Assembly: GCF_041102775.1 (NCBI RefSeq) | Contig: NZ_JBGCUO010000001.1 | Coordinates: forward strand, 2,516,438 to 2,580,437 | Source: Alcanivorax sp. REN37 | Lineage (GTDB): Bacteria; Pseudomonadota; Gammaproteobacteria; Pseudomonadales; Alcanivoracaceae | DNA length: 64,000 bases | Direction of reading: 5' to 3' | In this document: positions 1 through 7,205 of the stretch, piece by piece | Layout of the letters: every line of letters begins with the position of its first letter | Position numbering within the stretch: the first letter of the stretch is position 1 | The notes under the pieces: model-generated | Databases searched by the model: none | The model's input: the letters and a program-made list of their open reading frames with translations, nothing else | What the model was told of the DNA's origin: nothing | Position numbers and translations under genes: made by a program

Positions 1-1419
1 TTTTGTACTATCATCATTAGACGTTTTCTCCGTCGTAATGATCAAGTAATCAGCGCTAGCTGTACCCAACCTGTTGAGAAGCTCAATACCGACGTCCTCC
101 ATATACGGATCGATCCAAGCGATTTTCGCGTCGTGATGTTGTTCGAAGATGCTCTTGAGCCAGTCCTTTAACTCAAGACGGCTCATACCGTTGCTATTGT
201 TGAGAGTGGGAAAGAACCGACCGTCGGATTTATTGGGGCATAGCTGCCTGACTCTATCTTGGATGAGCCGATTAAGTGGAACCCATGGATCAGCTGTATA
301 ATCGCTCATCTGTGATCGAGAGGGGCGAATAGCACGCCCAACCTGCTTGGCTGCTTCCAATTTGACCTTTTCTCTTTTTGGTACTTTCTTGTCCAACCAT
401 GAGAATTGCTCGTATGCCCTGATAGGTTCAACTAGCTGTAAATTGAAATTCATTTGGCGCATGAAATGGTTGCCCGTTTGAAGCAGGAGGGATGAATGTT
501 CTCCGTTAGGTCCAAGTGCATAGATTTCCATTGTATAAGCTGTGCTAGATTGGTTTTGAAACACTTTAAGTTCAAACTGGTGATGGAGTGGGTAAGAAGA
601 GCTCTTGCTGAGGTTGGTAATGTAAGAGGACTGAATGCTACCCTCACTGTAAGCTTTGATAATAACTAATAAATCCGAGGGTTCTCGAGTTAATGATTCG
701 AATAGTGTCAGAGACGACTGCTTGCCTTTCAAGGATATATCATACTTACACCGCTCTGCGGCATTTAGTCCTGGAGCGCAAATGAACTCGAAGTCACTAA
801 TTCTCCAGGAATCCGTTTTGGAGAAATCTAAGCCAGTATCAGCATCTAATGCTTGGCACGCAGCTTCGGCAATCATCATGTCACATCCCTCAGGGACACT
901 GAATATCTTTGGTTTGTCCTCTGGAGAAATTGCGCCGCTGTCAACACTACAATAACTAGTTGGGCTTAACCGACTGGTCTGGAATTGATAATAATCGCGT
1001 GTCGGCAGATGCATTACAGAGCGAATGAGGGGACTCTCACCAAATGTATTCACACCTACTGTATTGGCTAATTTGTCGCTGATATTGACTTCGGCGAGTT
1101 GGCTGGCTTTCTGGAGCGGTGCTCCGTTGATGAAGTGTTCAAGGAAAGCTTTTAATTTCTTGGTAGAGGTATGAAGTGTCAAGGTATGAGTCTTGACTGA
1201 GCAATTATCATAGAGTTGTGTTTTGGTACTAACGCTACCTTGCCAAGTGTCCGATTGATAGGTACTTGGTAGTGTTCGAGCATATAGGAAGCGCAGCTCG
1301 CTCGAACTTTCCCTTTCGATCTCCAACACCCATAGTTGGGTTACGGTGAAATTGTCATCATCCCCAAAAAGGCTATACAACCTGAAATCTGCAAACAACG
1401 TATTGAGATAGTTAATCAT
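1..1419 (-). CDS. Large hypothetical protein, 3' end beyond window (possibly VPA1262-like)
   Basis: An uninterrupted frame of 473 codons opens with ATG at 1419 and is still open at base 1. The start is supported by AAGGAAA about 8 bases upstream. The protein begins MINYLNTLFADFRLYSLFGDDD and is soluble-looking, with no signal peptide or membrane segment. Around codons 200-220 is the stretch LDADTGLDFSKTDSW. Near the edge (codons about 440-460) is IAWIDPYMEDVGIELL followed by YLIITTEK, which resembles the Asp-Pro-Tyr strand seen in phospholipase-D-like nuclease folds. The layout recalls the poorly understood VPA1262 family of large island-borne proteins, but I recognise this only by eye. Codon use is AT-rich, unlike the chromosome. 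Its position in an integrative element makes a defence role possible; no function is demonstrated. Confidence 0.75.
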   Translation of the reverse strand, partial: MINYLNTLFADFRLYSLFGDDDNFTVTQLWVLEIERESSSELRFLYARTLPSTYQSDTWQGSVSTKTQLYDNCSVKTHTLTLHTSTKKLKAFLEHFINGAPLQKASQLAEVNISDKLANTVGVNTFGESPLIRSVMHLPTRDYYQFQTSRLSPTSYCSVDSGAISPEDKPKIFSVPEGCDMMIAEAACQALDADTGLDFSKTDSWRISDFEFICAPGLNAAERCKYDISLKGKQSSLTLFESLTREPSDLLVIIKAYSEGSIQSSYITNLSKSSSYPLHHQFELKVFQNQSSTAYTMEIYALGPNGEHSSLLLQTGNHFMRQMNFNLQLVEPIRAYEQFSWLDKKVPKREKVKLEAAKQVGRAIRPSRSQMSDYTADPWVPLNRLIQDRVRQLCPNKSDGRFFPTLNNSNGMSRLELKDWLKSIFEQHHDAKIAWIDPYMEDVGIELLNRLGTASADYLIITTEKTSNDDSTK

Positions 1420-2074
1420 AGAGTTTCCTTTTGTCTCAAGGTTATATGGTTATAGTTTGATAACATCATGGTATCATACATTTTAAATTCATTTAAAATA
1501 CAGCGCCTTATGAGTTCCGACTAATTCTCTTGAGCAACCAAAGGACATCTCAATACGAGTTGCCACGTTACCGCATTAAAACCCATTTGGGCGGTCTACT
1601 AGCTTTATGGCTCGAAATCGACTCAATCCACTATTTGCTTAAGTGACGACTCAAAACTCTTCAATATTTGGTTTAGATTATGTTGGTTGAAGATCTTGTT
1701 ACTAACCGAAGGAGCTTCCCACTTTAAGCAATTTGGGGGCAAATGTGTTCCAGGGATAAACCATGCTTTGCATGTTCTTCGTAAAAATCTGCATAAAGTG
1801 AATCTGACATCGTAATTCGGGGGATGCAGCTTATGTCCAACTCCTTGCAAATTGACCACCTCCATTAACGGTGGTCTCTTTGTCATTTTGGGATTCGAGA
1901 AGTTATCTGAAAGCGGGACTATAGGGTATCTACTCTAAGTCGTTATTGTCCAGAAACGTGTTTGAATGGGACAGTTCAATCTGTAGATGCTCAAGACAAC
2001 CAGTATGATACTTTATTACTCAGTTGTAGCGTGACTCAGACTTTGTAGTATGAATCTTTATTCCTCTCCTACAA
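1420..2074. other. AT-rich intergenic region without a convincing gene
   Basis: Upstream of the 1419 start the DNA is AT-rich (for example 1441-1500) and probably holds that gene's promoter. An 87-codon frame on the minus strand (1623-1886) has no Shine-Dalgarno and no recognisable domain; I do not call it a gene. It could be a decayed coding remnant. Confidence 0.5.
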
Positions 2075-2206
2075 CCGTCTATTACACACCGCCCCAGCCA
2101 CCCCGTTCCTGGCGTTCAAACCATCAAGACCGAAGCAGGCGTGACCGTTAAGGGGGGCCGATTTAACGGAGAGGGGGGACGATTTAACGCCCGTCGATTA
2201 CACACC
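2075..2206. repeat. IS21-like insertion sequence end remnant (repeats)
   Basis: Two nearly identical direct copies of CCGTCkATTACACACC lie at 2075-2090 and 2191-2206 (15 of 16 bases match). Between them a 17-base unit, GGGGGGmCGATTTAACG, occurs at 2152-2168 and 2173-2189 with a 21-bp period. Read on the other strand this gives TGTGTAAT followed by repeated CGTTAAATCGkCCCCCC. That arrangement, a TG-starting tip followed by several phased internal repeats, resembles the multi-repeat ends of IS21-family elements. No istA or istB remains. The two copies point the same way, so this looks like a solo or duplicated end rather than an intact element. Confidence 0.45.
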
Positions 2207-2220
2207 ACCAAAGACACAAT

Positions 2221-2239
2221 AGGCGGCCCGTAGCCGCCT
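2221..2239 (-). terminator. Hairpin ending the trb fragment operon
   Basis: AGGCGGC (2221-2227) pairs with GCCGCCT (2233-2239) around a 5-base loop, 20 bases beyond the stop of the minus-strand gene at 2259. On the minus strand it is followed by a T-rich tract, so it probably terminates the trbJ-K-L transcript. Confidence 0.5.
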
Positions 2240-2258
2240 CTACTGTCGTTCTTCGTGG

Positions 2259-2486
2259 TTAGCTGGGCATAGCCTGCCGGATGGTGGCTAACGCCTTCTG
2301 GAAGTCCTCCGTTGTCACTCGGCCAGTTTCAGCCTGATAGTACAGGATCGTGAACATATTGGCGACCGCCTCCGCGACTGGCAAAACCTGCCGGGCGGTT
2401 TCCTGGTCGATGAACTCCAGGGCGGCCAGCTTGATCGCAGCCTGATGAATTGCTTGCTGAACTTCGATATTATGTGTGGTTGTCAT
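2259..2486 (-). CDS. Small hypothetical protein of the trb fragment
   Basis: A 75-residue soluble, mostly helical, Ala/Gln/Thr-rich protein starting MTTTHNIEVQQAI and ending ATIRQAMPS. GAGG stands 7 bases before the ATG, so translation is credible. It has no signal peptide, membrane segment, Cys cluster or motif that I recognise. It is the last gene of the minus-strand run that starts with trbJ, separated from the preceding small membrane protein by a strong hairpin at 2521-2546. Small genes of this kind are common in conjugative and mobilisable elements. No function is proposed. Confidence 0.65.
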   Translation of the reverse strand: MTTTHNIEVQQAIHQAAIKLAALEFIDQETARQVLPVAEAVANMFTILYYQAETGRVTTEDFQKALATIRQAMPS

Positions 2487-2520
2487 GTGTCACCTCTCTG
2501 TCAGGTGGTATGTGAAAATG

Positions 2521-2546
2521 CGGGCCGGTGCACCATCACCGGCCCG
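2521..2546 (-). terminator. Strong hairpin between two small element genes
   Basis: CGGGCCGGTG (2521-2530) is perfectly complementary to CACCGGCCCG (2537-2546) with a 6-base loop. On the minus strand it is followed by CATTTTC. It lies just after the stop of the 2559-2813 gene and can act as an intrinsic terminator or attenuator before the 2259-2486 gene. Confidence 0.55.
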
Positions 2547-2558
2547 TGTGCTTTCTAA

Positions 2559-2813
2559 CTACTTGCGTCGGCCAAACGGCCAGCGTCTCATTTTGTCGAT
2601 TTGATCGACCGATCTCATCATGTCCTTGTAAGCACGCCCGGCCAACCTGTTTTGTAATACCTCCATTTTAACGGCAATGGCTTTCATCTTCGGGCCGCGT
2701 CCGGTGTTGTGCAGCCACTGCCCCCAAAAATAGAAGGCCAGCATCACAATGAACATCACTGCGAAGAAACCAAATACCTCCGCAAGGTTTTGAGGTGGAA
2801 AGCTAAACTCCAT
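2559..2813 (-). CDS. Small single-pass membrane protein of the trb fragment
   Basis: 84 residues. A hydrophobic segment at about residues 13-34 (FGFFAVMFIVMLAFYFWGQW) follows a short N-terminus. The rest is a basic cytoplasmic-looking tail with several Lys/Arg (for example KMRRWPFGRRK at the C-terminus). By the positive-inside rule the tail should face the cytoplasm. AAGGAT lies upstream of the ATG. The gene follows trbL and an unknown 95-residue gene on the same strand, so it may be an accessory of the mating-pair apparatus. I do not recognise the family and propose no specific role. Confidence 0.65.
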   Translation of the reverse strand: MEFSFPPQNLAEVFGFFAVMFIVMLAFYFWGQWLHNTGRGPKMKAIAVKMEVLQNRLAGRAYKDMMRSVDQIDKMRRWPFGRRK

Positions 2814-2833
2814 AATCAGTAATCCTTATCTAG

Positions 2834-3121
2834 TTAGGCCATGCGACCCTTTTTAACAAAACTGGCAACCTCTTCGTTGCGCTCCTGCTGGCGTTCCTGG
2901 GCATACGACACGTAGTCCTCAACGTCGAAGGTGTGCTTTTCCGGGTCGCGCTCTTGCCATTCTGCGTGTGCTTGGCGGGCTTCTTCCTGGTCCTCACTGG
3001 ACAGGCCATCAAAGCCGCCGGTTTGATTCATCCAGCCAGTACCGACGCCGCCTAAGCTATCGTTGTCAAATACAGGGGAAGCGTCGTCAGTCGCCCTCCT
3101 TGTCGTCGTCATCCCCGTCAT
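2834..3121 (-). CDS. Acidic hypothetical protein overlapping the trbL 3' end
   Basis: 95 residues, hydrophilic and acidic with a charged second half (EDQEEARQAHAEWQERDPEKH) that looks helical, and no membrane segment. It overlaps the last 35 bases of trbL in another frame, which fits translational coupling. A second in-frame ATG three codons downstream is an alternative start, and neither has a strong Shine-Dalgarno. It is followed 20 bases later by the 84-residue membrane protein. No family recognised. Its place directly after trbL suggests an accessory gene of the conjugation fragment, but that is inference from position only. Confidence 0.6.
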   Translation of the reverse strand: MTGMTTTRRATDDASPVFDNDSLGGVGTGWMNQTGGFDGLSSEDQEEARQAHAEWQERDPEKHTFDVEDYVSYAQERQQERNEEVASFVKKGRMA

Positions 3122-4382
3122 CTTTCGTACTATTTCGGATCGAGCTAGCTAAACGGCCTCCAGCAGTGCGGCCAATTCGATCCCCGGCCATATCACTCAT
3201 TCCCTTCATCAAATTCGCACCGGTATCCGCTGCAATACGACCCGCTTTTACAGCGCTGCCTTTAAAGCCGCCGCCAGAAGATTCGCCACCGCTAGAGGAT
3301 TGGCCAGAGGCTTGGGAAAAGGAGCCAGCTTCATCCGAATCGCCGCCACCGCTAAATGCTTCGCCCAGGCTCGACATAACGTCAGTATTGTTCGCTACGT
3401 TCTCACCTGCTTTTGCAAATGCAGCCTGAATAGCAGACGCACCGCCTGCGGTAGCCATTGCTGCACCGGCAGCCATACCACCACTGGCAACAGCCGCTCC
3501 GGCCATCGCTCCGGCACTGATACTGCCTGCACCTGCCGCCGCGCCGCCTCCAGGAACAAGGCTGGCGACCACATTGGGAACCGAGTGAATGAGCATCACG
3601 AGAACCAGTGAAACGACAAAGATCACCAGCAGTTCACGCATAGGGGCATCATTGGATAGATCGGCATAGAAACCGTCCATGATCGACATGGCAATGCCAA
3701 TAAGCAACGTCATTGTCATCAACTTCAAAGCAACGCCCAATACGCTTTTGAAGTAGTTGATTGCTATATCTGAAGTCCAGCGCGAACCACCAAAACCCAG
3801 CACGAAGACACCGGCATAGATCAATATCCAAGCCGTCACCAAGGCCAACAACACATTTGCCGCCACTACCGCCATACATGCCAAAATTGCCAGCGTGATT
3901 AAGAAGATAGACAAGTTATCTATCGGGCTTGTGATGCTGTAGGACTCACCAGCTTTCACAATGATGTCGAACGCAATACTAATAGGCTCTGATGGGGTTA
4001 GGTCTCTCGGAAGGCCACCTGCTTGAGCACCGATCATTCTCAACGAGTCGATGATTGACGTCGCAAAGTCTGGACCGTTTCTGAGCAACCAGAGAAAGAA
4101 ACCAAACGTCAGGATGAAGCGCACGAACTCGGCAAAGAACTCCCTTATATCCGCTTGTTTAAGGATTAAGGTCCCGCCAGTCCAAACAAGGGATATAGTG
4201 CCCAGCGTCCAGAACAGCCAGGCGGCATAGTTTGTAATTACCGTGCCCCAAGTAGCACTGCCCGTCATGAAACGCACGGCCACTTCATCCAAGACACCAT
4301 TAGGCTCAATGGCCGCTGACGCAGTTTGTGAAGTCAGTAAAACTGCCAGGAGCATCACAAGTCGAATGAATATCTTGCTCAT
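3087..4382 (-). CDS. trbL: P-type conjugative transfer protein TrbL
   Basis: 431 residues. TrbL is the polytopic inner-membrane channel component of P-type (RP4-like) type IV secretion systems, the counterpart of VirB6. An N-terminal signal-like segment (residues 1-23, ending TASA) is followed by about six hydrophobic stretches between residues 50 and 270. Then comes a long Gly/Ala/Ser-rich tail (residues about 275-385) and a charged end with DDGDDDDKEGD. This hydrophobic-core-plus-glycine-rich-tail layout is characteristic of TrbL. It follows the TrbK-like lipoprotein gene after 2 bases, giving the order trbJ-trbK-trbL as in RP4 and Ti plasmids. The partners trbB to trbI other than these are absent from the window, so a working secretion channel cannot be built from what is visible. 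Confidence 0.85.
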   Translation of the reverse strand: MSKIFIRLVMLLAVLLTSQTASAAIEPNGVLDEVAVRFMTGSATWGTVITNYAAWLFWTLGTISLVWTGGTLILKQADIREFFAEFVRFILTFGFFLWLLRNGPDFATSIIDSLRMIGAQAGGLPRDLTPSEPISIAFDIIVKAGESYSITSPIDNLSIFLITLAILACMAVVAANVLLALVTAWILIYAGVFVLGFGGSRWTSDIAINYFKSVLGVALKLMTMTLLIGIAMSIMDGFYADLSNDAPMRELLVIFVVSLVLVMLIHSVPNVVASLVPGGGAAAGAGSISAGAMAGAAVASGGMAAGAAMATAGGASAIQAAFAKAGENVANNTDVMSSLGEAFSGGGDSDEAGSFSQASGQSSSGGESSGGGFKGSAVKAGRIAADTGANLMKGMSDMAGDRIGRTAGGRLASSIRNSTKDDGDDDDKEGD

Positions 4383-4384
4383 GG

Positions 4385-4582
4385 TTAGAACCCCTTGTTC
4401 TTGGAGCGATCAGTGGGTTCGCCCATATCCCAAAGACAGTTCCCTTCTTCCCTCTGCTCTTTCGTCAGGTTTGGGTTGTCACAGTTGATCGTTGCAGGCT
4501 TAGGCCCGTCATCTTCACCGCACCCCACCAGAGCGAAAGAGGCCAACGCGCTAACGATAAAAACTCGGGTGATATTCTTCAT
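4385..4582 (-). CDS. trbK: TrbK-like small lipoprotein (possible entry exclusion)
   Basis: 65 residues beginning MKNITRVFIVSALASFALVGC, a lipoprotein signal with lipobox LVGC and acylated Cys at residue 21. The mature part is short and polar with two further Cys (CDNPNLTKEQREEGNC). In RP4 the gene between trbJ and trbL is trbK, a small lipoprotein that blocks entry of a second plasmid; size, lipobox and position fit. Sequence similarity to RP4 TrbK is not evident to me, so the name rests on synteny. Oddity: its last 14 residues follow the pattern DMGEPTxRSxNxGF, which is also the C-terminal tail of TrbJ next door, so this end looks duplicated from trbJ. Confidence 0.7.
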   Translation of the reverse strand: MKNITRVFIVSALASFALVGCGEDDGPKPATINCDNPNLTKEQREEGNCLWDMGEPTDRSKNKGF

Positions 4583-4584
4583 GA

Positions 4585-5361
4585 TTAGAACCCCCTGTTT
4601 TCTGAACGGTAGGTTGGCTCTCCCATATCGAACAACCTTTCACGGGACGCTTGATATTGAGCTTCGCGGTCAGCATCCGCCTGCACTCGAGTGCCAACGG
4701 CATTCTGCTGAGCAATCAGCAGGCTACGGATTTGCAGGAGCTGGTTAGCCTGGTTGCTGGCGAGCTGATTGGCGTACCCGATGGCCGCTAGTTGGCCGTC
4801 TGCGCCCTGGGCGGCAGATTGCAGGCGGTTAAGCTGTCGGGCGTCAGCTTCAAGATTGTCTTGCTGCTGCTCCAGGCCCTTAAACAGCGCGTCGTTGGCC
4901 TTTTTCTGCGATTCAGACGCCAAGCGACGGTTCTCGGCCATTGCGGCTCGTTCGGCATCACTGCATCCCGCCGCCGAGAAACAAGGCGAGCTGCGGTAAT
5001 AGGCCACGTCCTGGAACTTGCCCAGGTAAGCATCGAGGCTGCCAAGCTGGTTCTGGTAATAGGCGAGCGTGTTGGTCGCCTGGTTCAGATCGTTGATGGT
5101 GCGCTGCGCCTGGTCCCAAATATGGGCCGCCGGGGCCATCGTATTTTGCAGTTGGTTTTCGTACTGCTGGAGTTGGGTTTGGTATTCCTGAATCTGCTTG
5201 GCCGTCTGCGCGACCGCTTCCAAAGCAGACATGATGTTTTGCGTCAGATTGGTGCCATCAACTACTGGAATACCGGCGTAGACAGGCTGCAAAGTACAGG
5301 TCGTCATAACGACGGACAGAGCAATTTTAGCGGCTAAATTTTTTCTTCTAACTTTTTGCAT
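4585..5361 (-). CDS. trbJ: P-type conjugative transfer protein TrbJ
   Basis: 258 residues with a Sec signal peptide (about residues 1-29, ending PVYAG). The mature protein has the family's Gln-rich helical start (TAKQIQEYQTQLQQYENQLQ), the DLNQATNTLAYY region, and a long coiled-coil middle and C-terminus. TrbJ is the periplasmic counterpart of VirB5 in P-type mating-pair formation and is thought to act at or near the pilus tip. A GGAGA Shine-Dalgarno precedes the ATG. It is the first gene of the fragment. Upstream is the IncP-like oriT rather than trbE, where the complete systems have it, so the operon is rearranged. The tail DMGEPTYRSENRGF recurs in the following lipoprotein. Confidence 0.85.
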   Translation of the reverse strand: MQKVRRKNLAAKIALSVVMTTCTLQPVYAGIPVVDGTNLTQNIMSALEAVAQTAKQIQEYQTQLQQYENQLQNTMAPAAHIWDQAQRTINDLNQATNTLAYYQNQLGSLDAYLGKFQDVAYYRSSPCFSAAGCSDAERAAMAENRRLASESQKKANDALFKGLEQQQDNLEADARQLNRLQSAAQGADGQLAAIGYANQLASNQANQLLQIRSLLIAQQNAVGTRVQADADREAQYQASRERLFDMGEPTYRSENRGF

Positions 5362-5469
5362 ACGTTGATCTCCATTACCAATGAATGCTTTATCGTGCCT
5401 TTCAATGCATAACGTATAAGCTCAATAATTGGACATAAAAGTTGACATTGAGATATTTAAGCCAATAAC

Positions 5470-5660
5470 TCCTACGGCGGTAGCCAGTAGCCTCGCAGAG
5501 CAGGATTCTCCGTTGAGCGCCCCGGCGCGAATAAGGAAAAGTGAAGATAGTTAATTGGCTCCGCCGATTAGCTAACTTCACCTATCCTGCCCGCCTTTCA
5601 GCGTTGTTTACGCCAAGGAAAGTGTTGCCGCGAAAATCTGTTTTTTAGTGCAAACCATAT
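5470..5660. other. oriT: IncP (RP4/RK2)-type origin of transfer, oriT
   Basis: The conserved IncP order is readable. CTCGCAGAGCAGGATT lies at about 5493-5508 and GCGAATAAGG at about 5527-5536. An imperfect 19-bp inverted repeat follows, at 5541-5559 and 5563-5581 (16 of 19 pairs), corresponding to the TraJ binding repeat. Next is the nic core ACTTCACCTATCCTGCCCG at 5575-5593, with the expected nick between G5589 and C5590, then CGCCAAGGAAAGTGT from about 5611. This is the cleavage site of the TraI-type (MOBP) relaxase. On the left the similarity to RK2 persists through the traJ ribosome-binding site region and then stops: there is no traJ start codon, and trbJ follows instead. No traK or traI is present. 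Confidence 0.88.
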
Positions 5661-6309
5661 AAAATCGCCTGTTCACCTTCTTGCTAGAACAGAAGCACTA
5701 AATAAACACGTAATATCAGGTAATTACTACGCTAACGCGGGGGTTTACACAGCAAAAAAACACAGAAATACACAGCTTTACCAATTCAGGAGGGATAGCG
5801 CCCCTCAAGTGTCAATGAAACGTACGATCGTTAGCAACACATCGAATGTAAATCGCTGTATCCCATGGATTTTGAAACCCACTAGACACTCTCGTTGGCC
5901 TTTTCTTTGACGGTTTCAGATTGGTATCGGTTGGGTCATCAGGTCAGGAAGGATCGCTACCAACACTCCGTGCGTGTCGAGCCGCTAGCGCCCAATTTCG
6001 CACAGATTTTTGAGCACAACGTCAGTGTGGATAGTAAATGTAGTGTTGTAGTATGTTGTATGGTGCAACTACAACCTACAAACCGCACACATTTTCAGCC
6101 TACTACCGGCTTAAGTGGCTATTCATCTTGATGTATGAATACGGCTTCCTGAGCCGCCAGAGAGGCGCTCCAGGCATCGCCCTCGCTACCCCTGAACGAC
6201 GCTCCTGGGGCTTATAAGGCGGCTTTGGTCGTCCTTCGGACGGATTGAACGCCAAGGAAAGGTGATTGCCTTGGCGAGGAAGCAGAATCGGCCACTCTCT
6301 TGGCGTTAA
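5661..6309. other. Non-coding region between oriT and the candidate oriV
   Basis: No credible gene. The short frames here begin with weak codons, lack a Shine-Dalgarno and match nothing. 5700-5800 is AT-rich with a run of A residues and repeated ACACAG. An AGGAGGGAT motif at about 5787-5795 resembles an orphan ribosome-binding site with no gene behind it, possibly a relic of a lost tra gene. From about 6130 the DNA becomes GC-rich with short inverted repeats leading into the replication origin candidate. Confidence 0.6.
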
Positions 6310-6312
6310 AAC

Positions 6313-6363
6313 ATCGGCCGGAGGCCGATAGATAATCAACCTCCAGCATCCAGCTGGAGGTTG
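6313..6363. other. Two hairpins resembling IncQ ssi priming sites
   Basis: ATCGGCC (6313-6319) pairs with GGCCGAT (6323-6329) across a 3-base loop. CAACCTCCAGC (6337-6347) pairs perfectly with GCTGGAGGTTG (6353-6363) across a 5-base loop. Known: in RSF1010 the oriV includes two single-strand initiation hairpins, ssiA and ssiB, next to the iteron region. Here both hairpins sit 47-97 bases from the iterons. They could alternatively be the transcription terminator of repA-repC. Confidence 0.5.
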
Positions 6364-6367
6364 CTGT

Positions 6368-6395
6368 ATATCCTGAGATATCCTGAATATCCTGC
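6368..6395. repeat. Three short ATATCCTG repeats beside the iterons
   Basis: ATATCCTGAG, ATATCCTGA and ATATCCTGC follow one another at 6368-6377, 6378-6386 and 6387-6395. They form an AT-rich stretch 15 bases from the first 21-bp iteron, which could be the DNA-unwinding part of the origin. Confidence 0.6.
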
Positions 6396-6409
6396 CAAAA
6401 CAGCAAAGA

Positions 6410-6472
6410 ATCGGGCGGGTGTGAGTCGCCATCGGGCGGGTGCGGGACGCTATCGGGCGGGTGTGAGGCGCC
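6410..6472. repeat. oriV: Three 21-bp iterons, candidate IncQ-type oriV
   Basis: Three exactly phased 21-bp units start at 6410, 6431 and 6452. All begin ATCGGGCGGGTG, and the remaining nine bases differ by only a few substitutions. IncQ plasmids such as RSF1010 initiate replication when RepC binds about three 20-22 bp iterons. The position immediately downstream of repC and the nearby AT-rich repeats and hairpins support an origin. The third copy overlaps the end of repC and encodes its last residues (RRLTPAR plus stop), so protein and origin are locked together here. Confidence 0.8.
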
Positions 6473-7205
6473 TTATCCTATTCTCAGCATCTATCGTTAT
6501 TCCAACTTCATGCAATTTTTCTGCATCCTCCCTAAGCCTGGAACGCCCATTTCGCATCCTCTTACTATTGATGTTTTCACCACAGACTGCGCGAATGAGA
6601 GTATCAACATGCCACCCTCCGGCTGGATCATTCTTGTGGGTCAATATGTGTCGAGCGACCGCCTGACTAATCCCGTGCTGCAAGCGAGCAATTGGGGCAG
6701 GATCGTAGTACAGACTAAGGTCGTGCTCCAATAACATGACCAAGGCGATACCAAGCCGAACTCTCCACAGATTTCGCTCTCCTCCCGTCAAGGGATCAGG
6801 GCGTGTCATAGGTGAAGGGATAACATGATCGATCAAGCCGCCGATTATCGGAAAATCGAACTGTGGTGTTTCAATCGTTACAGTTGCTGCTCGCAGCTCT
6901 GCCAGCAGCTTCTCAAGATGGGAGGAACTATACCGGCTATCTGACAACGTTTTCCGCACTTTGGCAGGGTCTACCAATAGCTCTACACCACCATCAGAAA
7001 CATCGCGTCGACGTTCGGCACAGTGCAAAATAGCCTCAACAACATCTGCGTGCCGCTGACCAAGCCTTCCCTTAATGCGACAGCGGCCAAAGGATGTTTC
7101 CATCCAGTCGGCCTCCATCAGGCTTGGGCGCTGACTGGCCTGGTAAAGCATCACTCTTGCCTGTGCACTGGTACTAGTTGGAGTGACCTTGTTACCAGTT
7201 GTCAT
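6450..7205 (-). CDS. repC: IncQ-like replication initiator RepC
   Basis: 251 residues from ATG 7205, preceded by GGAAGG 5 bases upstream. A longer start at 7223 lacks such a site. The C-terminal half has the RSF1010 RepC pattern: a stretch with VARHILTHKNDPAGGWHVDTL, then RMRNGRSRLREDAEKLHEVG. This corresponds to the winged-helix region of RepC that ends in a basic MRKRRQRVREAL-like helix. RepC binds the oriV iterons and admits the RepA helicase. The gene overlaps the end of repA by 14 bases, as in the IncQ repA-repC pair, and its own 3' end overlaps the third iteron. The N-terminal half is poorly conserved with RSF1010, so the family call rests on the C-terminus and context. Confidence 0.8.
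   Translation of the reverse strand: MTTGNKVTPTSTSAQARVMLYQASQRPSLMEADWMETSFGRCRIKGRLGQRHADVVEAILHCAERRRDVSDGGVELLVDPAKVRKTLSDSRYSSSHLEKLLAELRAATVTIETPQFDFPIIGGLIDHVIPSPMTRPDPLTGGERNLWRVRLGIALVMLLEHDLSLYYDPAPIARLQHGISQAVARHILTHKNDPAGGWHVDTLIRAVCGENINSKRMRNGRSRLREDAEKLHEVGITIDAENRIRRLTPAR

Noticed and set aside
1465..1480. CATGGTATCAT near 1470 as a further copy of the int-side motif
   Set aside because: Only a partial match to ATACCATGCT and far from the integrase; too short to separate from chance.
1623..1886. 87-codon minus-strand frame
   Set aside because: No ribosome-binding site or recognised motif; kept only as a note in the intergenic description.
5895..6131. 78-codon frame between oriT and oriV
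   Set aside because: Starts with TTG, has no Shine-Dalgarno, and no homologous-looking motif.
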